From Candidatus Zixiibacteriota bacterium (GTDB lineage Bacteria > Zixibacteria > MSB-5A5 > WJJR01), in assembly GCA_036397555.1 (NCBI GenBank), contig DASWIS010000008.1, positions 815,924-879,923 of the forward strand: 64,000 nucleotides of DNA. The letters are read 5' to 3'. Below are positions 26,498 through 35,120 of the stretch, piece after piece. A model generated the notes under the pieces. The model saw only the letters and a list, made by a program, of their open reading frames with translations, was not told the origin of the DNA and did no database searches. A program made the translations under genes and the position numbers. How positions within the stretch are numbered: position 1 is the stretch's first letter; the number at the start of each line of letters is the position of its first letter.

Positions 26498-27493
26498 TTG
26501 GCCAACGCCATCATTCGTGGAACCGGCCGTTACACTCCGGAAAAGGTGCTCACCAACGCCGACCTGGAGAAGATGGTCGATACTTCGGATGAATGGATCG
26601 TCGAACGCACCGGCATCCGCGAACGGCGCGTACTCAACGGCTCCGGCGACTTCGGTTGCTCGGACATGGCGGTCGCCGCCTCGCGCAACGCCATCGAAGA
26701 CGCCGGACTCACGCCGCGCGACGTCGACGCCATCATTCTCGGCACCGTCACGCCCGACTTTGTCGTCCCATCGACAGCGACCGTCGTACAGTACAAGCTG
26801 GGCTGCCGCCGCGCTGCCGTCATGGACATTGTGGCGGCCTGCGCCGGATTCCTCTATGGGCTCTCGATTGCCAGAGCATTCATCGTCTCGAACACCTACA
26901 AAAACGTGCTCGTGATCGGCGTGGAACACCTGACCAGCATCACCAACTACAAAGACCGCAACACCTGTGTCTTGTTTGGCGATGGGGCGGGCGCGGCGAT
27001 CGTGGCGCCGTCGACAGCGAGTGAAAGCGGACGCGGTATCCTCGCCACGTATCTGTCCGGCGACGGCCAGTACCGGGACCTGCTGAATGTCGAATTGGGC
27101 GGCTCACGCGCGCCGCTGACCGCTCAGACACTCGATTCGCCCGGACGCTTTATCTACATGGATGGCCGCAGCATCTTCAAGCTGGCGGTGCGTGAAATGG
27201 CTGATGCCGCCGAGCGCGTCCTGGAGAGCGCCGGTGTCAAACCCGCCGACGTCGACATGCTGATCCCTCACCAGGCCAATATTCGCATCGTCGAGGCGGT
27301 CTGCAAAAAGCTCGGTTTCCCCATGGAACGCGTGTATCAAAACATCGAACGTTACGGCAACACCTCGGCGGCCTCTGTCCCGATCGCATTGGACGAAGCG
27401 CGGCGCGGCGGCATCGTCGCCGACGGTTCGCTGATTCTCTCCGTGGCGTTCGGCGGCGGGCTGGTCTGGGGCGCCGCGCTCTATCGCCTGTGA
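26498..27493 (+). CDS. fabH: beta-ketoacyl-ACP synthase III
   Basis: 331 residues from a TTG behind GGGGGAGGG. It performs the first condensation of acetyl- or branched acyl-CoA with malonyl-ACP. The active-site triad is visible: Cys in DIVAACAGFLYGL (about 113), His in LIPHQANIRI (about 257) and Asn in RYGNTSAASVPIAL (about 287). The N-terminal IIRGTGRYTPEKVLTN and DEWIVERTGIRERR are typical. The C-terminal FGGGLVWGAALYRL is complete. Confidence 0.97.
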   Translation: MANAIIRGTGRYTPEKVLTNADLEKMVDTSDEWIVERTGIRERRVLNGSGDFGCSDMAVAASRNAIEDAGLTPRDVDAIILGTVTPDFVVPSTATVVQYKLGCRRAAVMDIVAACAGFLYGLSIARAFIVSNTYKNVLVIGVEHLTSITNYKDRNTCVLFGDGAGAAIVAPSTASESGRGILATYLSGDGQYRDLLNVELGGSRAPLTAQTLDSPGRFIYMDGRSIFKLAVREMADAAERVLESAGVKPADVDMLIPHQANIRIVEAVCKKLGFPMERVYQNIERYGNTSAASVPIALDEARRGGIVADGSLILSVAFGGGLVWGAALYRL

Positions 27494-27514
27494 TTCGGTA
27501 TTCCCTCAGGTGCC

Positions 27515-28465
27515 ATGAAGACAGCGCTACTGTTTCCCGGTCAGGCATCCCAGTACGTGGGTATGGGCGCCGACTTGTATGCGGAGTATCCGCCGGCACG
27601 CGAAATGTATGGCCGTGCCAATGAAATCCTCGGTGTCGACATCGCCGCACTCTCCTTTCACGGTCCATCGGATGCGCTCGTCCGGACGGCGAACACGCAG
27701 CCGGCCATCTTCCTGCACTCTTGCGTCATGCACCGTCTCGCCGCCGATGCCGGACTGGTTTTTGACTTCGCTGCCGGACACTCACTGGGCGAGTACTCGG
27801 CTTTGGTGGCGTCCGGCGTGTTGACGTTTCACGATGGTCTCGTGGCGGTCCGCGAACGGGCGCGATTCATGCAGAACGCTTGCGAAGCCCACCCCGGCAC
27901 GATGGCCGCTGTCCTGGGGCTGGACTTCGCCACCGTCGACGACGTCTGCAAGCGCGCCATGACCGTCGGCACCGTCGTCGCCGCGAACTACAACGGTGAA
28001 CGCCAGATCGTGATCTCCGGCGACCTCCCCGGTGTCGAGGCGGCATCAGCACTGGCCTCGGAAGCAGGCGCCAAACGGGTCATCCGACTGGCCGTCGGTG
28101 GCGCGTTTCATTCGCCGCTCATGGAACCGTCGCCCCGAATGCTGGCGCCGGTGCTCGAGCGATTGCAGTTCGCCCCCGCGATGCGTCCGGTCGTCCTCAA
28201 TGTTTCCGCCGAACCGACGACCGATCCGGCCGCCATCAAACCCGCGCTGATCCAACAATTGACCGCCCCCGTGCTCTGGTATCCGACCTTGCGGGCACTC
28301 TCGTCGGCGGGTGTAACCCGCATCATTGAAATCGGCCCCAAGACCGTCTTGCTGGGACTGGCCAAGCCGCTCTTCCGCGAAGCGGAACTGCTCTCGCTGG
28401 ACACCGTCGTCGATCTGAAATCATTTGCGGAGAACCACGAAACCGTCCCTGCCCGTGGCGATTGA
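27515..28465 (+). CDS. fabD: malonyl-CoA:ACP transacylase
   Basis: 316 residues. It transfers malonyl from CoA to ACP. It shows LLFPGQASQYVGMG at the N-terminus, the nucleophile elbow AGHSLGEYSAL (Ser about 90), the Arg in VRERARFMQ and the His in GAFHSPLMEP (about 200). NYNGERQIVISG and EIGPKTVLLGL are also family-typical. It overlaps with none of its neighbours; the reading frame of fabG begins close to its end. Confidence 0.97.
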   Translation: MKTALLFPGQASQYVGMGADLYAEYPPAREMYGRANEILGVDIAALSFHGPSDALVRTANTQPAIFLHSCVMHRLAADAGLVFDFAAGHSLGEYSALVASGVLTFHDGLVAVRERARFMQNACEAHPGTMAAVLGLDFATVDDVCKRAMTVGTVVAANYNGERQIVISGDLPGVEAASALASEAGAKRVIRLAVGGAFHSPLMEPSPRMLAPVLERLQFAPAMRPVVLNVSAEPTTDPAAIKPALIQQLTAPVLWYPTLRALSSAGVTRIIEIGPKTVLLGLAKPLFREAELLSLDTVVDLKSFAENHETVPARGD

Positions 28466-28535
28466 ATTGCGATCAGGCAGTCTGTCCGATATGTCGACAA
28501 CGCCCCCGAAGGCCGGCGAGACTCGCACGCCGGGT

Positions 28536-29288
28536 ATGAGCGAGACGGTACGGTCGCGCGTGGCGCTGATCACCGGCGGTTCGCGCGGAATCGGCGCGGC
28601 CATCGCCGCCCGCCTGGCGGCCGACGGCCACAAAATCGCCATCAGTGGACGCGATCAAAGCGCGCTGACGCGCCGCGCTGAAGACGTGCGCTCGCTGGGC
28701 GTCGAGGTGCTGCCGGTGGTCGGCGATTTGCTCGATGCCGATGCCGCGAACCGTCTCATCGACCAAATCGAAGAGCGGTGGAGTGCGCCGGAGATTCTCA
28801 TCAACAACGCGGGCATCACGCGCGATGGCCTCTTCATTCGGATGAGCGACGATGATTTCGACACTGTCATTCGCACCAATCTGACCGCGGCCTTCGCGCT
28901 CTCCCGGCGCTGCGCGCGCAGCATGATGAAGGCGCGCTGGGGACGGATCATCAATATCACGTCCGTCGTCGCCCAGATGGGAAATCCCGGACAGGCAAAC
29001 TACGTGGCCGCCAAGGCGGGACTGATCGGTTTGACCAAGAGCATGGCGTTGGAGCTGGCCACGCGCGGTGTCACGGTCAATGCTGTCGCTCCCGGGTTCA
29101 TTCAGACCGAGATGACCGCTGCGCTGTCCGAGGAACTCGCGGCGCGCTACTTGTCACGCATACCGTTGGGCCGTTTCGGTTCGCCCGCTGATGTCGCGGG
29201 GCTGGTGGCGTTTCTGTCCGGCCCGGAGGCCGCGTACATTACCGGACAGACCTTTCGCGTCGATGGGGGATTGCTGCTGGCATCCTGA
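28536..29288 (+). CDS. fabG: 3-oxoacyl-ACP reductase FabG
   Basis: About 250 residues from the ATG at 28536, which fits the family length; in-frame starts at 28491 (ATG) and 28425 (TTG, inside fabD) would add atypical residues, and none has a strong ribosome-binding site. It is an NADPH-dependent short-chain dehydrogenase: cofactor motif ITGGSRGIGAAI, LINNAGITRDG, catalytic Ser in NITSVVAQMG, and YVAAKAGLIG with the Tyr/Lys pair. The C-terminus ITGQTFRVDGGLLL is complete. It is followed by acpP as in most fab operons. Confidence 0.96.
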   Translation: MSETVRSRVALITGGSRGIGAAIAARLAADGHKIAISGRDQSALTRRAEDVRSLGVEVLPVVGDLLDADAANRLIDQIEERWSAPEILINNAGITRDGLFIRMSDDDFDTVIRTNLTAAFALSRRCARSMMKARWGRIINITSVVAQMGNPGQANYVAAKAGLIGLTKSMALELATRGVTVNAVAPGFIQTEMTAALSEELAARYLSRIPLGRFGSPADVAGLVAFLSGPEAAYITGQTFRVDGGLLLAS

Positions 29289-29393
29289 GGAATGGGCCGG
29301 CAATTGGGCTTTCCCCGGAAGTCATGATTGTCCTATTATTGCAGGTTGGATCGGAGATTTACGGCACAGACAATTTGCTGGGGAGGATCGAGC

Positions 29394-29645
29394 ATGGCGT
29401 CCGTCGAAGAGCGGGTCAAAAAGATCATCGTCGAGCAGTTGGGAGTCAATGCGGAGCAGGTCACCAGTGGCGCGTCGTTCGTGGATGATCTCGGAGCGGA
29501 TTCGCTCGACACGGTCGAGCTTGTCATGGCCTTGGAAGAGGAGTTTGGTCTGGAGATTCCCGACGAAGAGGCACAGAAGCTCGCCACCGTGCAGTCTGCC
29601 ATCGACTACATCAACGAGAAGGGCGAGGGCGGAGCCGACGACTAA
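29394..29645 (+). CDS. acpP: acyl carrier protein
   Basis: 83 residues from the ATG at 29394, preceded by GGGGAGGATC. It is acidic and helical, with the phosphopantetheine attachment Ser in [13 protein letters not shown] and the conserved [13 protein letters not shown] helix. The 105-bp gap before it is unusual inside the operon and contains a weak promoter-like TTGGAT-N17-GACAAT (about 29346-29374), which could raise acpP expression. Confidence 0.96.
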   Translation: MASVEERVKKIIVEQLGVNAEQVTSGASFVDDLGADSLDTVELVMALEEEFGLEIPDEEAQKLATVQSAIDYINEKGEGGADD

Positions 29646-29687
29646 GAGCGATGCCCTTCGCCGGCTGACCCGGGGCATCACTGACCG

Positions 29688-30986
29688 ATGAGCACCAACG
29701 GCTACCATCGCAATGACCGTCCGCGCCACCGTGTCGTGGTGACCGGTATGGGTGCGCTCACGCCGATTGGTCTGTCGGTCGACGAGTTCTGGAGTGGTTT
29801 GCTGGAGGGGCGCTCCGGCGCGGCGCTGATCGACTCCTTCGACACCTCGCAGTTCTCCACGCGCATCGCCTGCGTGGTCAGGGGTTTCGACCCGGCCAGT
29901 GCCGCCGAACGCAAGGAGGCCCGTCGGCTGGATCGAGCCGAACTCTTCGCCCTGGCCGCCACGGCCGAGGCGATCAAAAGCGCCGGAGTCGATTTCGACA
30001 CGCTGGATCGCGAACGCTGCGGCGTCGTGATCGGCTCGGGCATCGGCGGCATCGATACGTTCGAAAAACAACATTCGACGCTGCTGAATCAGGGTCCCGG
30101 ACGCGTGTCGCCGTTCTTCATCCCCATGATGATCATCGATATGTGTGCCGGAATCGTGTCGCTGCGACACGGATTGAAGGGACCCAATTACGCCACCGTC
30201 TCCGCCTGCGCATCCTCGGCACATGCTATCGCCGACGCCGCCCGCATTATTGAACGCGGCGACGCCGACTTGATGATTACCGGCGGCGCCGAGGCCACCA
30301 TCACCGCCGGTGCGCTCGCCGGATTCTGCTCGGCGCGCGCGATGTCGACGCGCAACGACGAACCCAAACGCGCCTCCCGTCCCTTCGATGTCAACCGTGA
30401 CGGGTTTGTCATGGGCGAAGGCGCCGGCATCATCGTGCTCGAATCACTGGAACATGCCACCGCGCGGCACGCCAGGGTCTTAGGTGAGATTCTCGGCACC
30501 GGGATGTCGGCCGACGCCTATCATATCACCGCCCCGGCGCCGCACGGGGAAGGCGCGGTCCGGGCCATGCGCGCCGCGTTGAAGGACGCGGAAATCGAAC
30601 CCGAAGACGTCGACTACATCAACACGCACGGCACATCGACCGATCTGGGGGATATCTGTGAGACCGAAGCGATCCGTTCCGTGTTTGGCGGCCACGCCGA
30701 CAAACTGGCCGCAAACTCCACGAAATCCATGATCGGGCATTTGCTCGGGGCCGCCGCCGGCGTCGAATTGATCACCTGCCTCAAGACGATTGGAACCGGC
30801 ACCGTTCACGGCACACTCAATCTCGAAGATCCCGATCCGAAATGCGACTTGAACTATGTGCCGCTGGTCTCGATCAAGCGGACCGTCAAGACGGCGATTT
30901 CCAATTCTTTTGGTTTCGGCGGGCACAACATCACACTTGTCGTCGGTGCGCCGCCGGGCAACGGCAGCACAGGAGCAACGTCGTAA
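29688..30986 (+). CDS. fabF: beta-ketoacyl-ACP synthase II
   Basis: 432 residues; FabF is usually about 412, and the excess is a short charged N-terminus before RVVVTGMGALTPIG. The catalytic Cys is in VSACASSAHAIADA (about 172), and the two His are in INTHGTSTDLGD and KSMIGHLLGAAAG. GFCSARAMSTRNDEP and RPFDVNRDGFVMGEGAG are family-typical. It elongates the acyl chain on ACP and follows acpP, the usual order. Confidence 0.97.
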   Translation: MSTNGYHRNDRPRHRVVVTGMGALTPIGLSVDEFWSGLLEGRSGAALIDSFDTSQFSTRIACVVRGFDPASAAERKEARRLDRAELFALAATAEAIKSAGVDFDTLDRERCGVVIGSGIGGIDTFEKQHSTLLNQGPGRVSPFFIPMMIIDMCAGIVSLRHGLKGPNYATVSACASSAHAIADAARIIERGDADLMITGGAEATITAGALAGFCSARAMSTRNDEPKRASRPFDVNRDGFVMGEGAGIIVLESLEHATARHARVLGEILGTGMSADAYHITAPAPHGEGAVRAMRAALKDAEIEPEDVDYINTHGTSTDLGDICETEAIRSVFGGHADKLAANSTKSMIGHLLGAAAGVELITCLKTIGTGTVHGTLNLEDPDPKCDLNYVPLVSIKRTVKTAISNSFGFGGHNITLVVGAPPGNGSTGATS

Positions 30987-31055
30987 TACCGACACCGAGT
31001 CACACTGAGGGCCACACAACACCCGTAAGCGCCGGGAGCGGTTAGCCGGGAGGCG

Positions 31056-31094
31056 CTATCTGCGCCCTGCATCAGCAGGACGCAGATAGTTCTT
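31056..31094 (+). terminator. strong hairpin between fabF and rnc, possible terminator
   Basis: CTATCTGCG/CGCAGATAG and CCTGC/GCAGG stems (14 bp with one mismatch) with an ATCA loop, followed by TTCTT. The U-tract is poor. It could terminate, or act as an RNase III processing or stability element in front of rnc. Confidence 0.5.
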
Positions 31095-31165
31095 CCCCAC
31101 ATTCCCGATCGAACCGTCGGCTTCCGCGCTCGGGTTCACTGGGACGTTGCGTCCCGGGACGACCG

Positions 31166-31966
31166 ATGGGATTTTTATCACGACTCTTCAAGTCTCGCCG
31201 TACTGGCGACCAACCGACGATTTCGGCCGCGACGCTGCTGGGTTACCAGTTTCGCAGCCGTCTCCTCCTCGAAGAGGCGCTGACGCATCGTTCCTATGCG
31301 AATTCCGCCGGTACGCCGACAACGTACGAGCGCCTCGAGTTCCTCGGCGATTCGATCCTCGGACTGGTCGTGGCCGAACACCTCTATCGAACCCATCCCG
31401 ACAAGACGGAAGGGGAACTCACCAAGCTGAAAGCGTCACTGGTCAACCTCAAGACACTGACCGCGGTGGCGCGACGCGAAGGGATTGCTCCCCACATCCA
31501 GCTCTCTCCCGAAGAAGACCGCGCCGGCGGTCGGCGTCGCGGCTCGATCCTCTCCGATGTCCTCGAGGCCGTGCTCGGGGCGATCTACCTCGATGGCGGG
31601 TTGCCCGCAGCGCAGGGGGTCATCGAACGCATCCTCATCGGCGAATTGACCAACACCCACCAGGAGTTTCTCGAAGTTAATTACAAGGGGGAACTGCTGG
31701 AGTATCTCCAGGGACGTGGCGAGGGCATGCCGCGTTACGAAGTCTCCGATGAGTCCGGTCCCGACCACCAGAAAACATTCACCGTCGTCGTGCACCGCAA
31801 CGGGCAGGCGATCGGACGCGGTATCGGCACCAACAAGAAGGAAGCGGAGCAAGGTGCCGCGCGTGAAGCGCTGCGCTCACTGGGCATCCTCACGGAGATT
31901 CTCGAAGGCGCAAGAAAGCGCCGCATTCCGTCTGGTCCCGGCCATGCCCGCGCCGGCACGATTTAA
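31166..31966 (+). CDS. rnc: ribonuclease III
   Basis: 266 residues. The N-terminal endonuclease domain shows the signature RLEFLGDSILGLVVAEHLY with the catalytic Asp/Glu, ALTHRSYAN, and the second acidic site in DVLEAVLGAIYLDGG. The C-terminal dsRNA-binding domain (about 172-240) starts at NYKGELLEYLQG and ends AEQGAAREALRSLG. It processes rRNA precursors and structured mRNAs. It closes the lipid operon, a very common arrangement; the long hairpin upstream is a possible autoregulatory target. Confidence 0.97.
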   Translation: MGFLSRLFKSRRTGDQPTISAATLLGYQFRSRLLLEEALTHRSYANSAGTPTTYERLEFLGDSILGLVVAEHLYRTHPDKTEGELTKLKASLVNLKTLTAVARREGIAPHIQLSPEEDRAGGRRRGSILSDVLEAVLGAIYLDGGLPAAQGVIERILIGELTNTHQEFLEVNYKGELLEYLQGRGEGMPRYEVSDESGPDHQKTFTVVVHRNGQAIGRGIGTNKKEAEQGAAREALRSLGILTEILEGARKRRIPSGPGHARAGTI

Positions 31967-32011
31967 GTAGCGTCACACGCGCGTCGAATCCGACGCCACC
32001 CGGAGAACCCG

Positions 32012-32791
32012 ATGAATATCGTCGTCTGCATCAAACAGGTCCCGGAAATCGCCCTGGTCAAAGTGACGGCGACTGAGGGCGTCATCCTGCCGGCGGGAAA
32101 GGGGACCATGAATCCCTTCGATGAGTACGCGGTCGAGGAAAGCATCCGGCTCAGGGAGAAACACGGCGGCACCGTCACGGCGCTGAGCTGCGGTGGCGAC
32201 GACGCCGTCTCCGGCCTGCGCGATGCCATCGCGCTGGGCGCCGACCGCGCGGTGCTGTTGGCCGATGCTGCCTTCGCCGGTTCTGACGGCGTGGCCATCG
32301 GGCGGATTCTCGCGGCCGCAATCGTTAAGCTCGGCGCGGTCGATGTCTGTCTGTTCGGCAAAAACGCCGTCGATACCGACCGGTCCGTCGTGCCGGGGGC
32401 CACCGCCGGAGCGCTGGGATGGCCGCAGGTCTTGTTCGTCAAACAGATCGCGGCGATCGCCGACCGCCGGGCCGAACTCCTGCGCACGACCGAGGACGGA
32501 TTCGACCGTGTCTCCGTCACGCTTCCCGCGGTGATCAGCGTCGTGAAAGAAATCAACGAGCCCCGGCTGCCCTCGTTGAAGGGCAAGATCAAAGCCAAGA
32601 GCGCGCCGGTGGATCGCTGGAGCGCATCCGACTTGGGGATCGACGTGTCCCATATCGGAACGGGCTCGGCGACGCGCGTGCGCACGGTGACTCCGCCCGC
32701 CGAACGCACCGGCTGTGAAATGCTCACCGGCGATGCGCAGACGGTGGCCCGGTCGTTGTATCAAAAACTGCGAGAGCAGAAAGTCATTTGA
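32012..32791 (+). CDS. etfB: electron transfer flavoprotein beta subunit
   Basis: 259 residues. It has the ETF beta signature MNIVVCIKQVPE, MNPFDEYAVEES, LRDAIALGADRAVLL, and GAVDVCLFGKNAVDTDRSVV followed by GATAGALGWPQV. The conserved block PAVISVVKEINEPRLPSLKG comes next. ETF is an FAD/AMP-containing heterodimer passing electrons from acyl-CoA or other dehydrogenases. The partner etfA normally follows immediately; here the next 210 bp are non-coding and the next gene is an EF-G paralogue. The alpha subunit must therefore be elsewhere or absent. The protein itself looks intact. Confidence 0.93.
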   Translation: MNIVVCIKQVPEIALVKVTATEGVILPAGKGTMNPFDEYAVEESIRLREKHGGTVTALSCGGDDAVSGLRDAIALGADRAVLLADAAFAGSDGVAIGRILAAAIVKLGAVDVCLFGKNAVDTDRSVVPGATAGALGWPQVLFVKQIAAIADRRAELLRTTEDGFDRVSVTLPAVISVVKEINEPRLPSLKGKIKAKSAPVDRWSASDLGIDVSHIGTGSATRVRTVTPPAERTGCEMLTGDAQTVARSLYQKLREQKVI

Positions 32792-32913
32792 AATTCATCG
32801 ATTCCTCGCGTGCGTCGTGACATACGCAAATATCGCAATTCGATCGCTTAACGATGACCCGCTGAATCGACACTTCGCGGGCGATGGCCCCCGATGCCGT
32901 TCCCGGATGCCGG

Positions 32914-32942
32914 TTGACCCCCGCTGAGGTGATTTCTATCTT
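32914..32942 (+). promoter_or_regulatory. sigma70-type promoter of the EF-G paralogue
   Basis: TTGACC, 17 bp, TATCTT, about 60 bp before the GTG start. The spacing is ideal and the boxes are good. Confidence 0.6.
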
Positions 32943-32970
32943 GCCCGGTCTCAAGCCCTGGGGACACGGG

Positions 32971-32990
32971 TCCCGAGCGAAGCCGAGGGA
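32971..32990. repeat. dispersed imperfect-palindrome repeat, copy 2
   Basis: TCCCGAGCGAAGCCGAGGGA, one base different from the copy at 16684-16703. It lies in the leader of the EF-G gene and ends just before its AAAGGAG ribosome-binding site, so it could affect translation. Confidence 0.7.
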
Positions 32991-33001
32991 AAGGAGCGTT
33001 C

Positions 33002-35089
33002 GTGAAGGAGATTACATCCGAGGATATCCGCAACATCGCGCTCGTCGGCCACGGCGGGACCGGCAAAACATCGCTGACCGAGGCCATCCTCTTCTGTGCC
33101 GGGGCGCTCAATCGCATGGGATCGACCGATGCGGGCAACACGACCAGCGACTACACCGAAGAAGAGATCGCGCGGAAAATGTCGTTGGCGGTCTCACTGA
33201 CACACTGTGATTGGAAGGGTCGTCACATCTCCGTCCTCGATGCTCCCGGTTACAGCGATTTCATCGGCGAGACGATTTGCTCACTGCGCGCGGCGGACAC
33301 TGCGGTCTGCCTCCTGAATGCCACCGGCGGCGTCGAGGTCGGGGCCGAGCACACGCTGCAATTGCTCGACGAAGGCGATCGTCCGCGATTGTTCTATGTC
33401 AACAAGATGGACAAAGAACACGCCGACTTCGCCGCCGCCGTTGAAGCGCTGCGCGAACGCTACTCGACGAAGGCCGTTCCGGTGCAGTGGCCCATCGGCC
33501 AGGCGACCGAGTTCAAGGGCATCGTCGACTTGGTCACCATGAAGGGATACGCGGCCGACGGAAAGCCATCCCCGGTGGAGATGCCGATCCCCGATGCAGT
33601 TCGTCCCCAGGCCGAAGAGGCGCGTGGCCAAATGGTCGAAGCCGCGGCCGAATCCGATGATGCGCTGCTGGAGAAATTCTTCGAGTCGGGCGCATTAAGC
33701 GATGAGGAACTGGTCACCGGACTGCGCAAGGCCGTGGCCGATGGGAAAGTCTTTCCGATCCTCTGCGGCGCCGCCGCCACCGCCGCGGGCGTGCCGCTCT
33801 TCATGTCGTTTGTCGATCAGTTTGCACCGTCCCCCGCCGACCGTCCCCCGGTCGAGGGGACCAACCCGGCCGATGATCAGGCCGCGACCCGCCCGCCACG
33901 ATCCGTCGCGCCGTTTTCGGCACTCGTGTTTAAGACCGTCTCCGAACCGCATGTCGGAGAACTGTCGATGGTGCGCGTGTTCTCCGGGCGGCTCGCCCAC
34001 GGCGACGAAGTCATCAACACAACCCGCGATCAGACCGAACGCATCGGCCAGGTGTATCTGCTCAACGGCAAGGAGCGCAGCGAGGTCGGGACGCTCGTGG
34101 CCGGACAAATCGGCGCGGTCGTCAAGCTGAAAACCACGCACACCGGCGATACGCTCTCCGACAAGAAATATACCATCAAGCTCCCGCCGCTGGTGTTGCC
34201 CAGACCCGTTATCGAGATGGGCGTCAAGGCGAGCGCCAAAGGCGATGAAGACAAGATGGGCAACGGTCTGTCCCGGTTGCACGAGGAGGACCCCACGTTC
34301 TTCCACCGTGTCGATTCCGAACTGCGGCAGACGATCATCTACGGTCAGGGGGAGATGCACTTCGACGTCATCACCAACAAGCTGAAAAAGCGCTTCGGTG
34401 TCGAAGTCAACCTTGAGAAGCCGCGCATCCCGTATCGCGAGACCATCACCGGGAAGACCGAGATTGAGTTCAAATACAAAAAGCAAACCGGCGGACGCGG
34501 CCAGTATGGCCACGTGTTTCTGCGGATCGAGCCCCGTGGGCGCGGCGAGGGATATGAGTTCGCCGACGAAATCAAAGGCGGCGTCATTCCGTCGAAGTTC
34601 GTCCCGTCGGTCGAAAAAGGCGTCGTCGAAGCGATGCACGAAGGAGGGCTCTCCGGCCATCCGGTCGTCGATACGCGGGTCGCGGTTTTTTATGGATCGT
34701 ACCACACTGTCGATTCCTCCGACATGGCATTCAAGACCGCCGGCCTGATGGCATTCAAAGAGGGTTTTTTGAAATGCCACCCGGTGATGCTCGAACCGAT
34801 TTACAATGTTGAGATCATGGTCCCGGATGACTTCACCGGGGATGTGATGGGCGACATGTCGAGCCGTCGCGGCAAAATCATGGGCATGGACCCGATGGGG
34901 AAGTGGCAGAAGATTCGCGCGCAGACGCCGCAGGCCGAGTTGTACAAATATGCCACCAAGCTGCGGTCATTGACTCAGGGGCTGGGGACTTATTCCAGCG
35001 AGTTTTCCCACTACGAACTGGTGCCGCGCGAGTTCGCCGAACAGGTGATCGAAGAAGCCAAAGCCGCCAAGAAAGCCGCCGAGGCATAG
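33002..35089 (+). CDS. elongation factor G paralogue (EF-G2 type)
   Basis: 695 residues from a GTG behind AAAGGAG. Full EF-G domain layout: G domain with P-loop GHGGTGKTSL, NKMD motif VNKMDKEH, domain II, domain III (ETG-RQ region LRQTIIYGQGEMHFDV), domain IV (KKQTGGRGQYGHVFLRIEP) and C-terminal EF-G V (DVMGDMSSRRGKIMGMDPMG). Differences from the canonical EF-G are clear: the switch II motif is DAPGYSDF, with Tyr where the catalytic His of DxPGH is expected. The P-loop also resembles the EF-G2 subgroup instead of AHIDAGKTT. It may be a specialised translocation or ribosome-recycling factor; a canonical fusA should be elsewhere. Confidence 0.88.
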   Translation: MKEITSEDIRNIALVGHGGTGKTSLTEAILFCAGALNRMGSTDAGNTTSDYTEEEIARKMSLAVSLTHCDWKGRHISVLDAPGYSDFIGETICSLRAADTAVCLLNATGGVEVGAEHTLQLLDEGDRPRLFYVNKMDKEHADFAAAVEALRERYSTKAVPVQWPIGQATEFKGIVDLVTMKGYAADGKPSPVEMPIPDAVRPQAEEARGQMVEAAAESDDALLEKFFESGALSDEELVTGLRKAVADGKVFPILCGAAATAAGVPLFMSFVDQFAPSPADRPPVEGTNPADDQAATRPPRSVAPFSALVFKTVSEPHVGELSMVRVFSGRLAHGDEVINTTRDQTERIGQVYLLNGKERSEVGTLVAGQIGAVVKLKTTHTGDTLSDKKYTIKLPPLVLPRPVIEMGVKASAKGDEDKMGNGLSRLHEEDPTFFHRVDSELRQTIIYGQGEMHFDVITNKLKKRFGVEVNLEKPRIPYRETITGKTEIEFKYKKQTGGRGQYGHVFLRIEPRGRGEGYEFADEIKGGVIPSKFVPSVEKGVVEAMHEGGLSGHPVVDTRVAVFYGSYHTVDSSDMAFKTAGLMAFKEGFLKCHPVMLEPIYNVEIMVPDDFTGDVMGDMSSRRGKIMGMDPMGKWQKIRAQTPQAELYKYATKLRSLTQGLGTYSSEFSHYELVPREFAEQVIEEAKAAKKAAEA

Positions 35090-35120
35090 CGGCAGTTCTC
35101 ACGTCCGCGTGTGGGGCCCA

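Noticed and set aside
29394..29645. Start of acpP at the upstream ATG 29328
   Set aside because: The additional 22 residues are not typical of ACP, and the GGGGAGGATC site fits the ATG at 29394.
32792..33001. Remnant of etfA
   Set aside because: No reading frame in the spacer shows ETF alpha motifs; the sequence consists of a promoter and a dispersed repeat.
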